NCBI GenBank assembly: GCA_025352125.1
Contig: JANXTZ010000018.1
Span: 1-64,000 of the forward strand
Direction: 5' to 3'
Length of the DNA: 64,000 nucleotides
From: Deinococcales bacterium
GTDB taxonomy: Bacteria; Deinococcota; Deinococci; Deinococcales; JAAFIG01
Program-made: the position numbers and the translations under genes
The notes under the pieces: generated by a model
The model's input: the letters and a program-made list of their open reading frames with translations, nothing else
What the model was told of the DNA's origin: nothing
The model's database searches: none
Shown: positions 17,495-25,700 of the stretch, piece after piece
Layout: every line of letters starts with the position of its first letter
Position numbering within the stretch: the first letter of the stretch is position 1

Positions 17495-18778
17495 TTATTT
17501 GAACTCGAGCACCTTGGCTTGCTTCAAGAGCACATCCATGTCGGTGCTTGCCTTTTTGATCGCATCCTCGAGCTTGCCGTTCCCCGTCCACGCCAGGTTG
17601 AAGGCGGTGTTCATGGCACCCAACACCTCGGGCAAATTGCTGACCAATCGCACGTCAGAATTGATGATCACGCCTGTTTTCAGTTGCTCGAGGATCACCT
17701 CGGCGTTGCGTCCAGGCAAGGATTTGCTGTACTGGCTCTTAAAGGCATCTGCATTGGTGGCAAGCAGACCGTTGTTGGAAATCAATTTCTGGGCGTCAAC
17801 GGCGGTGGTGACGTAACGGGCAAACTCGAGCGCGCCAGCTTTTTCTTTCGCGCCTTTGGGAATCACCAGCGCGTGGGCGCTGCTGCTGGCTCTGGGTTTG
17901 TCGCCCGCTTTTAAGGTTGGGAATGGGGCGTAGCTCCAGTTCAGTTTGGGGTTGCCGTTCAGCACGCCAGTCATCCAGGTGCCTTCAATGTAAATGCCCA
18001 TCTGTCCAGCCAGGAAAATCTGGTATCCCGCCTGCGTGACCTCTTTGGTAGACGGCGCAACGTGGTATTTGAAAATCAGATCGTAAAGCTTTTGCGCCGT
18101 GCTTTTAAAGCTCGAGTCGAGGTTGGCAACGTAGCCTGTGGCGGTTTTTTTGATGATCGTTGTCCCGCCAAAGGTGTAAAAAAAGCTCATGCCGTACTCG
18201 AGGTCAATCTGCAAATCTTGCCCGTTGATGCCCCAAATTTTTTTGTTGCCGTCCATGAAGGTCAGTTTTTGTGCGGCAGCCAGCATTTGATCCCAGGTCC
18301 AAGACTTGGTTGGGACGGGCACGCCACGTTTTTTGAACAAATCACGGTTCACGTACACGCTGACCGCCTGCGGTCCCAGCGGAAAACCGTAAACCTTGCC
18401 CGAACTGGTTTGGTACGGCGCGAGGGTCGCGGCGGGAATCACTTTCTTTTCGGCAGCCGTCATGTCCAGAGGCTCGAGTGCCCCCTGCGAGACGTAAAAT
18501 GGCAAGTTGTTCAAATCCATCCACATCACGTCAAAGGTCACGCCGCCAGCCGTCATGGCGGCGGCTTTTTGCCAGTACGCGTCCCAGGGAACAATGTTGT
18601 ATTTGACCTTGATGTTCGGATGGCTGGCTTCAAAGGCTTTGATCACCTTTTCGTCCACCGGACGCCGCGATTCGTCCCAGGTGGCGTATTGAATGGTCAC
18701 AGGCGAATTCTGGGCAATGGCGGCAGCCACCACGGCAGCACCAGCCAGCGCGAGCGAGAGTACGAACACTTTTTTCAT
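17495..18778 (-). CDS. Sugar ABC transporter substrate-binding protein
   Basis: A 427-residue family-1 extracellular solute-binding protein. A signal peptide (basic 'MKK', Ala-rich core to about residue 22, 'AIAQ') precedes a mature domain with 'SHPNIKVKYNIVPWDAYWQKA', 'TFDVMWMDLNNLP' and 'WTWDQMLAAAQKL', typical of maltose-type binding proteins. It captures the sugar in the periplasm for the two upstream permeases. No Cys follows the signal, so it is soluble rather than lipid-anchored. It lies third from the transporter end of the operon behind an internal hairpin, with a ribosome site (CAGGAGG) just before its ATG. No ATPase is encoded here, so a shared MsiK/UgpC-type ATPase elsewhere is likely. 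Confidence 0.88.
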   Translation of the reverse strand: MKKVFVLSLALAGAAVVAAAIAQNSPVTIQYATWDESRRPVDEKVIKAFEASHPNIKVKYNIVPWDAYWQKAAAMTAGGVTFDVMWMDLNNLPFYVSQGALEPLDMTAAEKKVIPAATLAPYQTSSGKVYGFPLGPQAVSVYVNRDLFKKRGVPVPTKSWTWDQMLAAAQKLTFMDGNKKIWGINGQDLQIDLEYGMSFFYTFGGTTIIKKTATGYVANLDSSFKSTAQKLYDLIFKYHVAPSTKEVTQAGYQIFLAGQMGIYIEGTWMTGVLNGNPKLNWSYAPFPTLKAGDKPRASSSAHALVIPKGAKEKAGALEFARYVTTAVDAQKLISNNGLLATNADAFKSQYSKSLPGRNAEVILEQLKTGVIINSDVRLVSNLPEVLGAMNTAFNLAWTGNGKLEDAIKKASTDMDVLLKQAKVLEFK

Positions 18779-18798
18779 ACGACCTCCTGGGGTTGCGG

Positions 18799-18819
18799 CT
18801 CGGGCTTTTGAAACCCGAG
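18799..18819. terminator. Intercistronic hairpin before the binding-protein gene
   Basis: CTCGGG and CCCGAG form a 6-bp stem around a nine-base loop in the 54-base gap between the permease and binding-protein genes. Lacking a strong U-tract, it is more likely an mRNA-stabilising or processing hairpin than a full terminator. Such elements commonly raise binding-protein yield relative to the permeases. Confidence 0.4.
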
Positions 18820-18832
18820 GTTGAGAGTTTGC

Positions 18833-19681
18833 TTAGCCTTTCACGCCACTGGTGATGGCGGCATCGGTTAAATAACGCTGCAAGAAAATATAGGCGACAA
18901 TCGTGGGCAGCACCGACAGGGTTGCGCCAGCCATGAGCACTGGAACATTGACCGAGAACTGGTTTTGCAGGTACAACAAACCAACCGGCAGCACCATTTT
19001 TTCTTCGGATTGCAGCACAATCAGTGGCCACAAAAACGATTGCCAGTTGCCCAGAAATGCCAGTAACCACGCCGCCGCCAGTGCTCCGCTCGAGGTTGGC
19101 AAGGCGATGTGGCGCAGGGCGGTGAACCAACTGCCGCCGTCAATCAAGACGCTCTCCTCGAGCGACTTGGGCAGGCTTCTGAAAAATTGGTAGAGCATGA
19201 AGACGCTGAAGCCGTTGGCGATGCTCGGCACGATCAGCGCCATGTAGCTGTCATACCAACCGAAGGCGCGAATCAGCAAGAACACGGGAATAATGGTGAT
19301 TTGCCAGGGCACGATCATGCTCAGCAAATGCGTCCCAAACCAAGTGCTCTTGCCTGGAAAGCGCAACCTTGCAAAAGCATAAGCCGCAGGAGCGCCCGTC
19401 AAAATATTCAGTGATGCGATCAAAAACGAAGTCCAGAACGAATTCCAGAACATCCTCAAAAACGGAATCGTATTGAACAGACCCTTGAAATTTTCGAGCG
19501 TCCAGGTTTCGGGCAACAACGTTGGTGGCCAGCGGTACGCCTCGTCTGGGGTTTTGAACGCCATGGTGATCATCCAGTAAAACGGCACGAAAATCAATAT
19601 GCTGCCCAGCGTCAAAACGACAACAATGCTCCAACGTTCGCGCCTGGCTTTGGGCGCAGGATTATTCACGGAGTTATTCAT
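18833..19681 (-). CDS. Carbohydrate ABC transporter permease (MalG type)
   Basis: A 282-residue inner-membrane permease with six predicted helices. The EAA loop 'EESVLIDGGSWFTALRHIALP' contacts the ATPase subunit. 'VLTLGSILIFVPFYWMITMAFKT' at the N-terminus and 'LTDAAITSGVKG' at the C-terminus are characteristic of the MalG/CUT1 family. Its start overlaps the end of the MalF-type gene by eight bases. Together with that subunit it forms the membrane channel for the sugar bound by the downstream binding protein. Confidence 0.9.
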   Translation of the reverse strand: MNNSVNNPAPKARRERWSIVVVLTLGSILIFVPFYWMITMAFKTPDEAYRWPPTLLPETWTLENFKGLFNTIPFLRMFWNSFWTSFLIASLNILTGAPAAYAFARLRFPGKSTWFGTHLLSMIVPWQITIIPVFLLIRAFGWYDSYMALIVPSIANGFSVFMLYQFFRSLPKSLEESVLIDGGSWFTALRHIALPTSSGALAAAWLLAFLGNWQSFLWPLIVLQSEEKMVLPVGLLYLQNQFSVNVPVLMAGATLSVLPTIVAYIFLQRYLTDAAITSGVKG

Positions 19682-20603
19682 AGTGCACCCAGGATTTTTG
19701 CAAGCGCCACTGCAAGACGATCAAGACCACCAACGCCAGAGACAGCAACCAAGCCAGTGCGGTGGCGTAACCCATTTTGAAATAGTTAAAACCGGTTTTG
19801 TAGATGTACATGGCTATCGTCATGCTCGAGTCGCCAGGACCGCCTTTGGTCATGACCAGCACTGCCTCGAAAACTTGCAGGCTGCCGATCAATGACAAGA
19901 TTAAAACCAAAAAAATCGTCGGGCTGATCATCGGGAGGGTAATGTGCCAGAACAAACGCAGTGGTTGAGCGCCATCAATTTGCGCCGCCTCATAGAGTTC
20001 TTTGGGCACGTTGGCGAGTGCCGCCATGAACAAGATGATGCTCGAGCCTGCGCCCTGCCAAACGCTGTAAATCGCAATTGCGGTCAAAACTGTATCGGGC
20101 GAGTCGAGCCAGGCGGGTCCTTGAATGCCGAGCAAATTGAGTGGCAAGTTGATTGGTCCCTGGGCGGTAAACAAGACTTTGAACAGCAGCGCGGTCGCCA
20201 CGCCAATCGTGACCATCGGCAGGTAGTAAAGGGTGCGAAAAAAGGTTTTGACTTTCTCGAGCTTCAAATTTTGAATCAGCGACGCGAGCACAATGGCGAC
20301 CACCAAACCCAACGGCACAGAGATCACGGTAAAAATCAAAGTGCGTTCAATCGATTCGATGGCTTTGGAATCGCCAAGCGCCTGTTTGTAATTCTCCAAA
20401 CCAGTCCAGTTGGGTAAGCTGAGTCCGCCCCAATCGGTAAACGAAATGCCGAAGCTGCCCAGAATCGGCAAAATGGCAAAAACCAAAATCCCCAGGGTGC
20501 TCGGCAGAATCAGCGCCAAGCCCCACATGGCTTCTTCGCGGCGCAGGCTCGAGCCTTTGCTGCGGTGTTTGTCGGGTGTTTTTGTGGCGGTTGAAGCGGT
20601 CAT
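19674..20603 (-). CDS. Carbohydrate ABC transporter permease (MalF type)
   Basis: A 309-residue permease with six predicted helices and the EAA loop 'YEAAQIDGAQPLRLFWHITLP', typical of CUT1 MalF partners. The chosen ATG ('MTASTATKTPD') has a strong Shine-Dalgarno (GGGAGGG) and overlaps the stop of the DeoR gene as ATGA; the longer frame upstream lies inside the regulator gene. It is the first transport gene of the operon. Confidence 0.9.
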   Translation of the reverse strand: MTASTATKTPDKHRSKGSSLRREEAMWGLALILPSTLGILVFAILPILGSFGISFTDWGGLSLPNWTGLENYKQALGDSKAIESIERTLIFTVISVPLGLVVAIVLASLIQNLKLEKVKTFFRTLYYLPMVTIGVATALLFKVLFTAQGPINLPLNLLGIQGPAWLDSPDTVLTAIAIYSVWQGAGSSIILFMAALANVPKELYEAAQIDGAQPLRLFWHITLPMISPTIFLVLILSLIGSLQVFEAVLVMTKGGPGDSSMTIAMYIYKTGFNYFKMGYATALAWLLSLALVVLIVLQWRLQKSWVHYE

Positions 20604-21385
20604 GCCATCCCTCCCTGAGTTGAAGAAACAAGCTGTAATCCAATACCCAAAAGTTTTAATCTTTTTGACCAAGCCGTAGCCAACCTCGAATCCGTGATGA
20701 CCTGCGTGATCCCAGACAAGCCGGTCACACGGTACGGTGCGCTGTGACCAAATTTACCCGAGTCTAGCAGCAAAATGCGTTGCTTGGCTCGCTCGAGCAT
20801 TTTTCGGTTGATGCTGGCTTCATTCGCGTCGAGCGTTGCCAGGTTTTCACTTTTGTCAATCGCGGTCGCGCCCAAAAACAGTTGATCGCACCAGAATTCT
20901 GCCATCAGTTTTTCGGTGTAGGGTCCGACGCTCGAGAGGTTGTCGCTGCGCAAGCTGCCGCCCAACAAAATGACTGTAACCTGTGGCACACCGACCAGTT
21001 CTTGCGCCAATGCCAGACCATTGGTGATCACGGTCAAAGGCATCGGCTCGAGACGGACGGCTCTGGCGAGTTGCAAAACGGTGGTGCCAGAATCCATCAA
21101 AACCGTGCCGCCAGGTTTTAGAAGGGCATGGGCGGCGCGACCGATGGCGCGTTTGATTTCAATATTTTCACGTTCGCGCAACCCAAAGGCGACCTCGAAG
21201 CTGCTCGATTCTGCCAGCCGAGCGCCGCCGTGCGTGCGCTGAACCACACCCTCAGACTCGAGTTTGCAAAGGTCGCGGCGCACGGTGGCGGGCGAAGACT
21301 TGGTGATTTCAACCAGCGTTTTGATGCTCAGTACACCACGGGCGAACAGGTGTTCTTGAATGGTTTTGAGTCGCTGCTCGAGCAT
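20600..21385 (-). CDS. DeoR-family transcriptional regulator
   Basis: A 261-residue DeoR-type regulator. The N-terminal winged helix-turn-helix reads 'LVEITKSSPATVRRDLCKLE...VVQRTHGGARL', and a DeoRC sugar-phosphate sensor domain contains 'LMDSGTTVLQLA' and 'FLGATAID'. By family it represses its operon until a phosphorylated intermediate binds. It is the first gene of the eight-gene operon and lies directly behind a promoter overlapped by a four-half-site operator, so autoregulation is likely. The ATG giving 'MLEQRLKTI' is chosen; AAGGA lies seven bases upstream of it. Confidence 0.9.
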   Translation of the reverse strand: MLEQRLKTIQEHLFARGVLSIKTLVEITKSSPATVRRDLCKLESEGVVQRTHGGARLAESSSFEVAFGLRERENIEIKRAIGRAAHALLKPGGTVLMDSGTTVLQLARAVRLEPMPLTVITNGLALAQELVGVPQVTVILLGGSLRSDNLSSVGPYTEKLMAEFWCDQLFLGATAIDKSENLATLDANEASINRKMLERAKQRILLLDSGKFGHSAPYRVTGLSGITQVITDSRLATAWSKRLKLLGIGLQLVSSTQGGMA

Positions 21386-21413
21386 GGCGCGTCCTTTGGG
21401 TTTGATTGATGGC

Positions 21414-21442
21414 AGGTTACTCAACAAACCACAAAATGTCAA
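21414..21442 (-). promoter_or_regulatory. Sigma-70-type promoter of the DeoR/amino-sugar operon
   Basis: On the minus strand a perfect -35 (TTGACA) is followed after 17 bases by TAACCT, which keeps the T1, A2 and T6 of the -10 consensus. Transcription would start about 20 bases before the regulator ATG. The upstream edge abuts the phased ATCA/TGAT operator. Confidence 0.55.
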
Positions 21443-21475
21443 TCAAACACGATCAAATAACTGATTGCTTGTGAT
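21442..21475. promoter_or_regulatory. Putative DeoR operator with four phased half-sites
   Basis: Two ATCA and two TGAT tetramers start at 21442, 21452, 21462 and 21472, exactly 10 bp apart, and form one symmetric 34-bp array. One-helical-turn phasing places all half-sites on the same face of the DNA, suiting a tetrameric DeoR regulator. The array overlaps the -35 box of the operon promoter. Confidence 0.5.
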
Positions 21476-21639
21476 TAAATCTCTGGTGACTTTTTGATCT
21501 CGAGACAGATTCAAATCCATGCTCGGGTCAGGCTCACGACAGACCCATAAGGAAAATGAGGATCAAATCTTTGGTGGTATCGTAAAATGGACTTGTAGCG
21601 TACGAATTCAAACTGTCGCTCGAGATAAACGGGAGAAGC

Positions 21640-22524
21640 ATGGTCGGTGTCGGGCAATTGGTGGTTCAACTTCAAGGCAGCGTGGTCAATACCCTGGCAT
21701 TGCAGCCAGGCGTTTTGAGCATTGGGCGCACCCCAGAAAACGATTTGCCGCTCAATCTGCCCCTGGTTTCCAAACGTCACGCCGAACTGAACGTCACCGA
21801 ACAGGGCGTGCTGATCACCGACCTCGGCAGTCAATACGGGACGTTTGTGGCGGGTTACAAACTGGTTGCCAATCAACCGTATCCGCTCATCAAGGGCGTG
21901 CTGTTGCAAATCGGTCCGTTTAAAATGACTTACCGCGATTCAATCAGCCAGATTGTTGAAGAGGTTCCCGTCTCCGAAGAGAAACCAGAACTCGAGTTTG
22001 ACCTGCTCGAGCCGCACGACATTGCCCCGCGTCCAAAGCACCCAACGCCTTTTGTCTTGAGCGATGTTGCAATGTACACCCAAGACCTGCCCGTGATTTT
22101 TCAAGAGTCGGACTTCATGAACCGCTTCATGAAAATTTTTGAGACTGTCTGGGAGCCGCTCGAGTGGCGCACCGACGCCATCGAATTTTATTTTGACCCG
22201 CGCACCGCCCCAAGTGAGCTTCTCGAGTGGCTGGGCGGCTGGCTGAGCATTCAGGTTTACTCGAGGATGCCTGAACGCCGCAAACGCGAACTCGTAGCCG
22301 AAGCCATGACCCTGTACCACTGGCGCGGCACAAAATACGGGCTGGAGCGCATGATCGAAATTTGCACGGGTTTGACGCCCGAAGTGATCGAAGACCCCAA
22401 GGAGGCGTTCGTTTTTTGGGTCAAATTAACCAAAAAACCCGAGGCGTTGACCCTGGATTTGATGCGCGACCTGATCGAAACCCACAAGCCGGCACACACA
22501 TTATTTAAGTTTGACCTTGCCTAA
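21640..22524 (+). CDS. FHA domain fused to a gpI-like contractile baseplate protein
   Basis: A 294-residue two-domain protein. Residues about 5-98 form an FHA domain ('LSIGRTPENDLPL', 'LVSKRHAEL', 'DLGSQYGTF'). Arg30, Ser44 and His47 of the phosphopeptide site are kept, but the usual Asn of 'NGT' is Tyr66. After an acidic linker, residues about 150-294 match the phage-tail gpI/eCIS Afp12-type baseplate family ('EFYFDPRTAPSELLEWLGGWL', 'YHWRGTKYGLERMIEI'). FHA domains bind phosphothreonine, so recruitment of this wedge protein could depend on phosphorylation (inference). A GGGAG Shine-Dalgarno precedes the ATG. It opens the contractile-system cluster, 207 bases ahead of an FHA-bearing kinase-like protein. 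Confidence 0.8.
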   Translation: MVGVGQLVVQLQGSVVNTLALQPGVLSIGRTPENDLPLNLPLVSKRHAELNVTEQGVLITDLGSQYGTFVAGYKLVANQPYPLIKGVLLQIGPFKMTYRDSISQIVEEVPVSEEKPELEFDLLEPHDIAPRPKHPTPFVLSDVAMYTQDLPVIFQESDFMNRFMKIFETVWEPLEWRTDAIEFYFDPRTAPSELLEWLGGWLSIQVYSRMPERRKRELVAEAMTLYHWRGTKYGLERMIEICTGLTPEVIEDPKEAFVFWVKLTKKPEALTLDLMRDLIETHKPAHTLFKFDLA

Positions 22525-22731
22525 AACTCGAGCCTGTAAAGACCTTAAATTTCAAATCCTCAACTCAAGAACACGTGTTTATGTGTATGCACAGGCTATT
22601 TCTTGGCACAAAAACTTTGTTAGAAGCTGGTTTGGCAATCCAAAAAGAACCGTTCATTTTTAAAACCGAAGTCTGACGTACACTGATGTAAGACCTGAGC
22701 CATTGAGGCACGAACTCGGAGTATCGGCGCA

Positions 22732-25700
22732 ATGAACAACGTGACAAGCGAAAAACTCATCGGTAAAAACATCGGTCCTTACACGCTCGAGGATGCCTTG
22801 CGCCCTGGGAAAACGGGGCAGACCTTTCGCGCCGTTGCCGACAAGACCCTGATTATGGTGGCACTGAAAATCTTGCACCCGCAGGGCGGTGCGAGCCACG
22901 AGTTTCAAAATCAATTCTTTGCCGAACTCGAGACGCTGGTGTCGCTCGAGCACAACCACATTGCGCGTGTCTTAAATTACGGCGAGGATCAACACTTTCA
23001 CTATCAAGTCACGGAATGGGTCAACGACGGCTCCTTGAGCACCTGGTTGCAGCGCCAGACCCGCGACGGTGCGAGACCAGATTTGCGCATGGCGCTCGAT
23101 TTCATGCGCCAAGCCAGCGACGGTTTGGCGTTTGCGCACCGCAAGGGCGTGGTGCACGGCGAAATCGAACCCGAAAACATTTTGCTGCAAGCCACGGCGG
23201 GCGGCTCCTACCGCGTCAAGCTCTCGGACTTTGCCATCGCGCGGCTGGTCGCCAACGCCTCCGCCCAAGCCAGCAACGACGACGCGGGTCCGGTCAACTC
23301 GCCCAAGTACATCTCGCCGGAACAGTGCATGGGCAAGGAGGGCGACGAGCGCAGCGACGTTTACTCGCTGGGTGTGGTCATGTACCACGTCTTCACGGGT
23401 CTGGTGCCGTTCGAGGTGCGCAACCTCGGCGAGGCAGCCAACAAGCACGTTTACGATCAACCCACACCCTTGCGTGACATTCGCCCCGAACTGCGCCCCG
23501 ATCTCGAGGCAATAGTCATGCGCTGCCTGCGCAAAATGCCGGTCGAGCGCCCCAGCGCCGAAGAAATCCGCGACACCCTGCAAGCCATCCTCGACGATCT
23601 GTTTCCCAGCCTGAGCGTCACCCGAGCCTTTGACCGTAATGAGCGCCCCAGGGTCACACCGGTCATTCCAGCGCCGACAGGTCGCTCGGACGCGCCGCGC
23701 ATCACAGTCGTGGACGCCCAAGGGCAGGTGCTGCAAGTCCTCGAGTTGAGCGGTCAACCGCTGACCATCGGGCGCGAGGTCAGCAACACCCTGACCCTGG
23801 CAGCCGACACCGTCTCGAGGCATCACGCCCGCGTCGAATTTGACGGGCGTGAGGTGCTCGTGACCGACCTCTCGAGCAGCAACGGTTCGATGCTGATCGG
23901 CTCGAGCCTGGAAAACGGACGCCTACCCAAACTCGAACCCACCGTCTGGTCCTGGCTCGGCGTGCTGCAAATCGGCACGTACTGGCTCAAACTCGAGCAA
24001 CCCTCGGGCGCGGCGGGGGCAAACCGCATTGCGGTGGCGCTCGAGCGCGATGTTTTAAGTTTGATTCCAGGGCAAGCCATGACCCTCAAAGTCACGCTGG
24101 CGAACCTTGGCACGCTGGTTGACCACCTGGATTTGACGGTTGACGGCGTGCCGCCGCACTGGGTGATGCCGCAGGACGCGCCGATACAACTCAATCCCAA
24201 CACCCAAGCCAGCGCCATCATGACCATTGTGGTCCCAAGGGTCAGCGAATCGAGGGCGGGCAAATACCGCGTGATCGTTCGCGCCAAAAGCACCGAACTC
24301 GAGGATGATGCGGGCGGCGCGGCGAATGCTCTCTGGACGGTGCAGGGATTTGCCCAGTCCAGCCTGGCGGTGCGTCCCAACAACCTCAATTCCAAACGCA
24401 AGGCGGTTTTTAACACCGTCATCAAAAATGAGGGCAACATACCCGTGCGTTACGTGGTCAGCGCCGAGGACGACAGCACCAAATTGCAATTCAAATTTGA
24501 TGAAACCAAACCCAAACTGACCTTCCCACCAGGCGCAAGGGGAGTGCTGTTAAAATATTTCAACCTGATCACCTACCCGTTTCAAATGATTGCCCGTTCC
24601 GCCTTTGAAGCCTTCGTCGGACCCACCATGCGCCGAGCGCAAATGTACGCCCAGGACTTGAAAGGCTTGACCGGAGCCGACCGCGAGGACGACCCGAAAA
24701 AACGCAAACAATACCTCGAGCCGCCGCGCCCCAGCTCAGAACCCATCGACCTCGAGCCTGGCGAGAGCGCCCCAGTCAAACTTCGCGCCTGGGCGGCGTG
24801 GCGACTTGTCGGACGCCCGGTGCAGCGCCCGTTTGTGGTTGTGGCGGACGCGCTTGAAGTTCCAGAAAGCCAGGTGCTCGGCAACGTGATCGCGGCTGCC
24901 AGACCCAAAGACGCCATTGGGCAGATGACCCATTTTGGTTTGATCCCGTACTGGGTCATCTGGGCGGTGGCGACCATCTTGGCGCTGGTCTTGTTCCTGA
25001 ACATGCGCAAACCCAACATCGAACTGGCGCTGCTGGGCAACACGCCAAACGTCAAGCAGGGCTTCACCATTGTTTGCCCCAAAGCCGATGCCGCCGTCAA
25101 CGCCACCATCGGACGCAAGGGCGGCATGAACTATCAAAAACTGAGTTTTAAAAACGGCAAATGCGGCATCAATTCGGGCACGAATTTTGTTGAGGGTTTT
25201 GCCGAACCCAAAGGACTCCTAGAACCCGACACGTACACGGTGGTCGCCAGCAACAGAATCAATCTTTTTGGCTGGGGTGAGGCTCGAGCCGATTTGACCA
25301 TCACACCGATTCGTCCCAAAAGCCTGCCGCCCAGCCTGACCGTGACCGTGCTGCCCTCCGGTGGCAAGGCGGTCAAGGGTGCAGACGGACAGGCGCTGTT
25401 CACCCTGCAATGCCAGACCAGAAATGTGCTCAAATACCAATTGACCACCGCCTCGGAGGTCAAAGACATGGACAGATGCAACGGTTACGCCTTCAAGCTC
25501 GATCAGAGCGGCGATGTCACCGTGACCGCTTTTGGCGCTGACGATGCCACACCGCCGAGCATCAGCCGCAGCTTGAAACTCAAGGTCATCGCCGCCCAAG
25601 CCAATGTCGCCCTTACCGTCAGTCCAACGCAGATCATCAAGGGACAGGGACAAGAAATCACGCTCAACTGGGCGACCTCAAATGCCAGCAACATCAGAAT

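Noticed and set aside
22972-23826. A 284-codon minus-strand frame inside the kinase-like gene.
   Set aside because: It is an antisense shadow of the kinase and FHA coding sequence with no start context or motifs.
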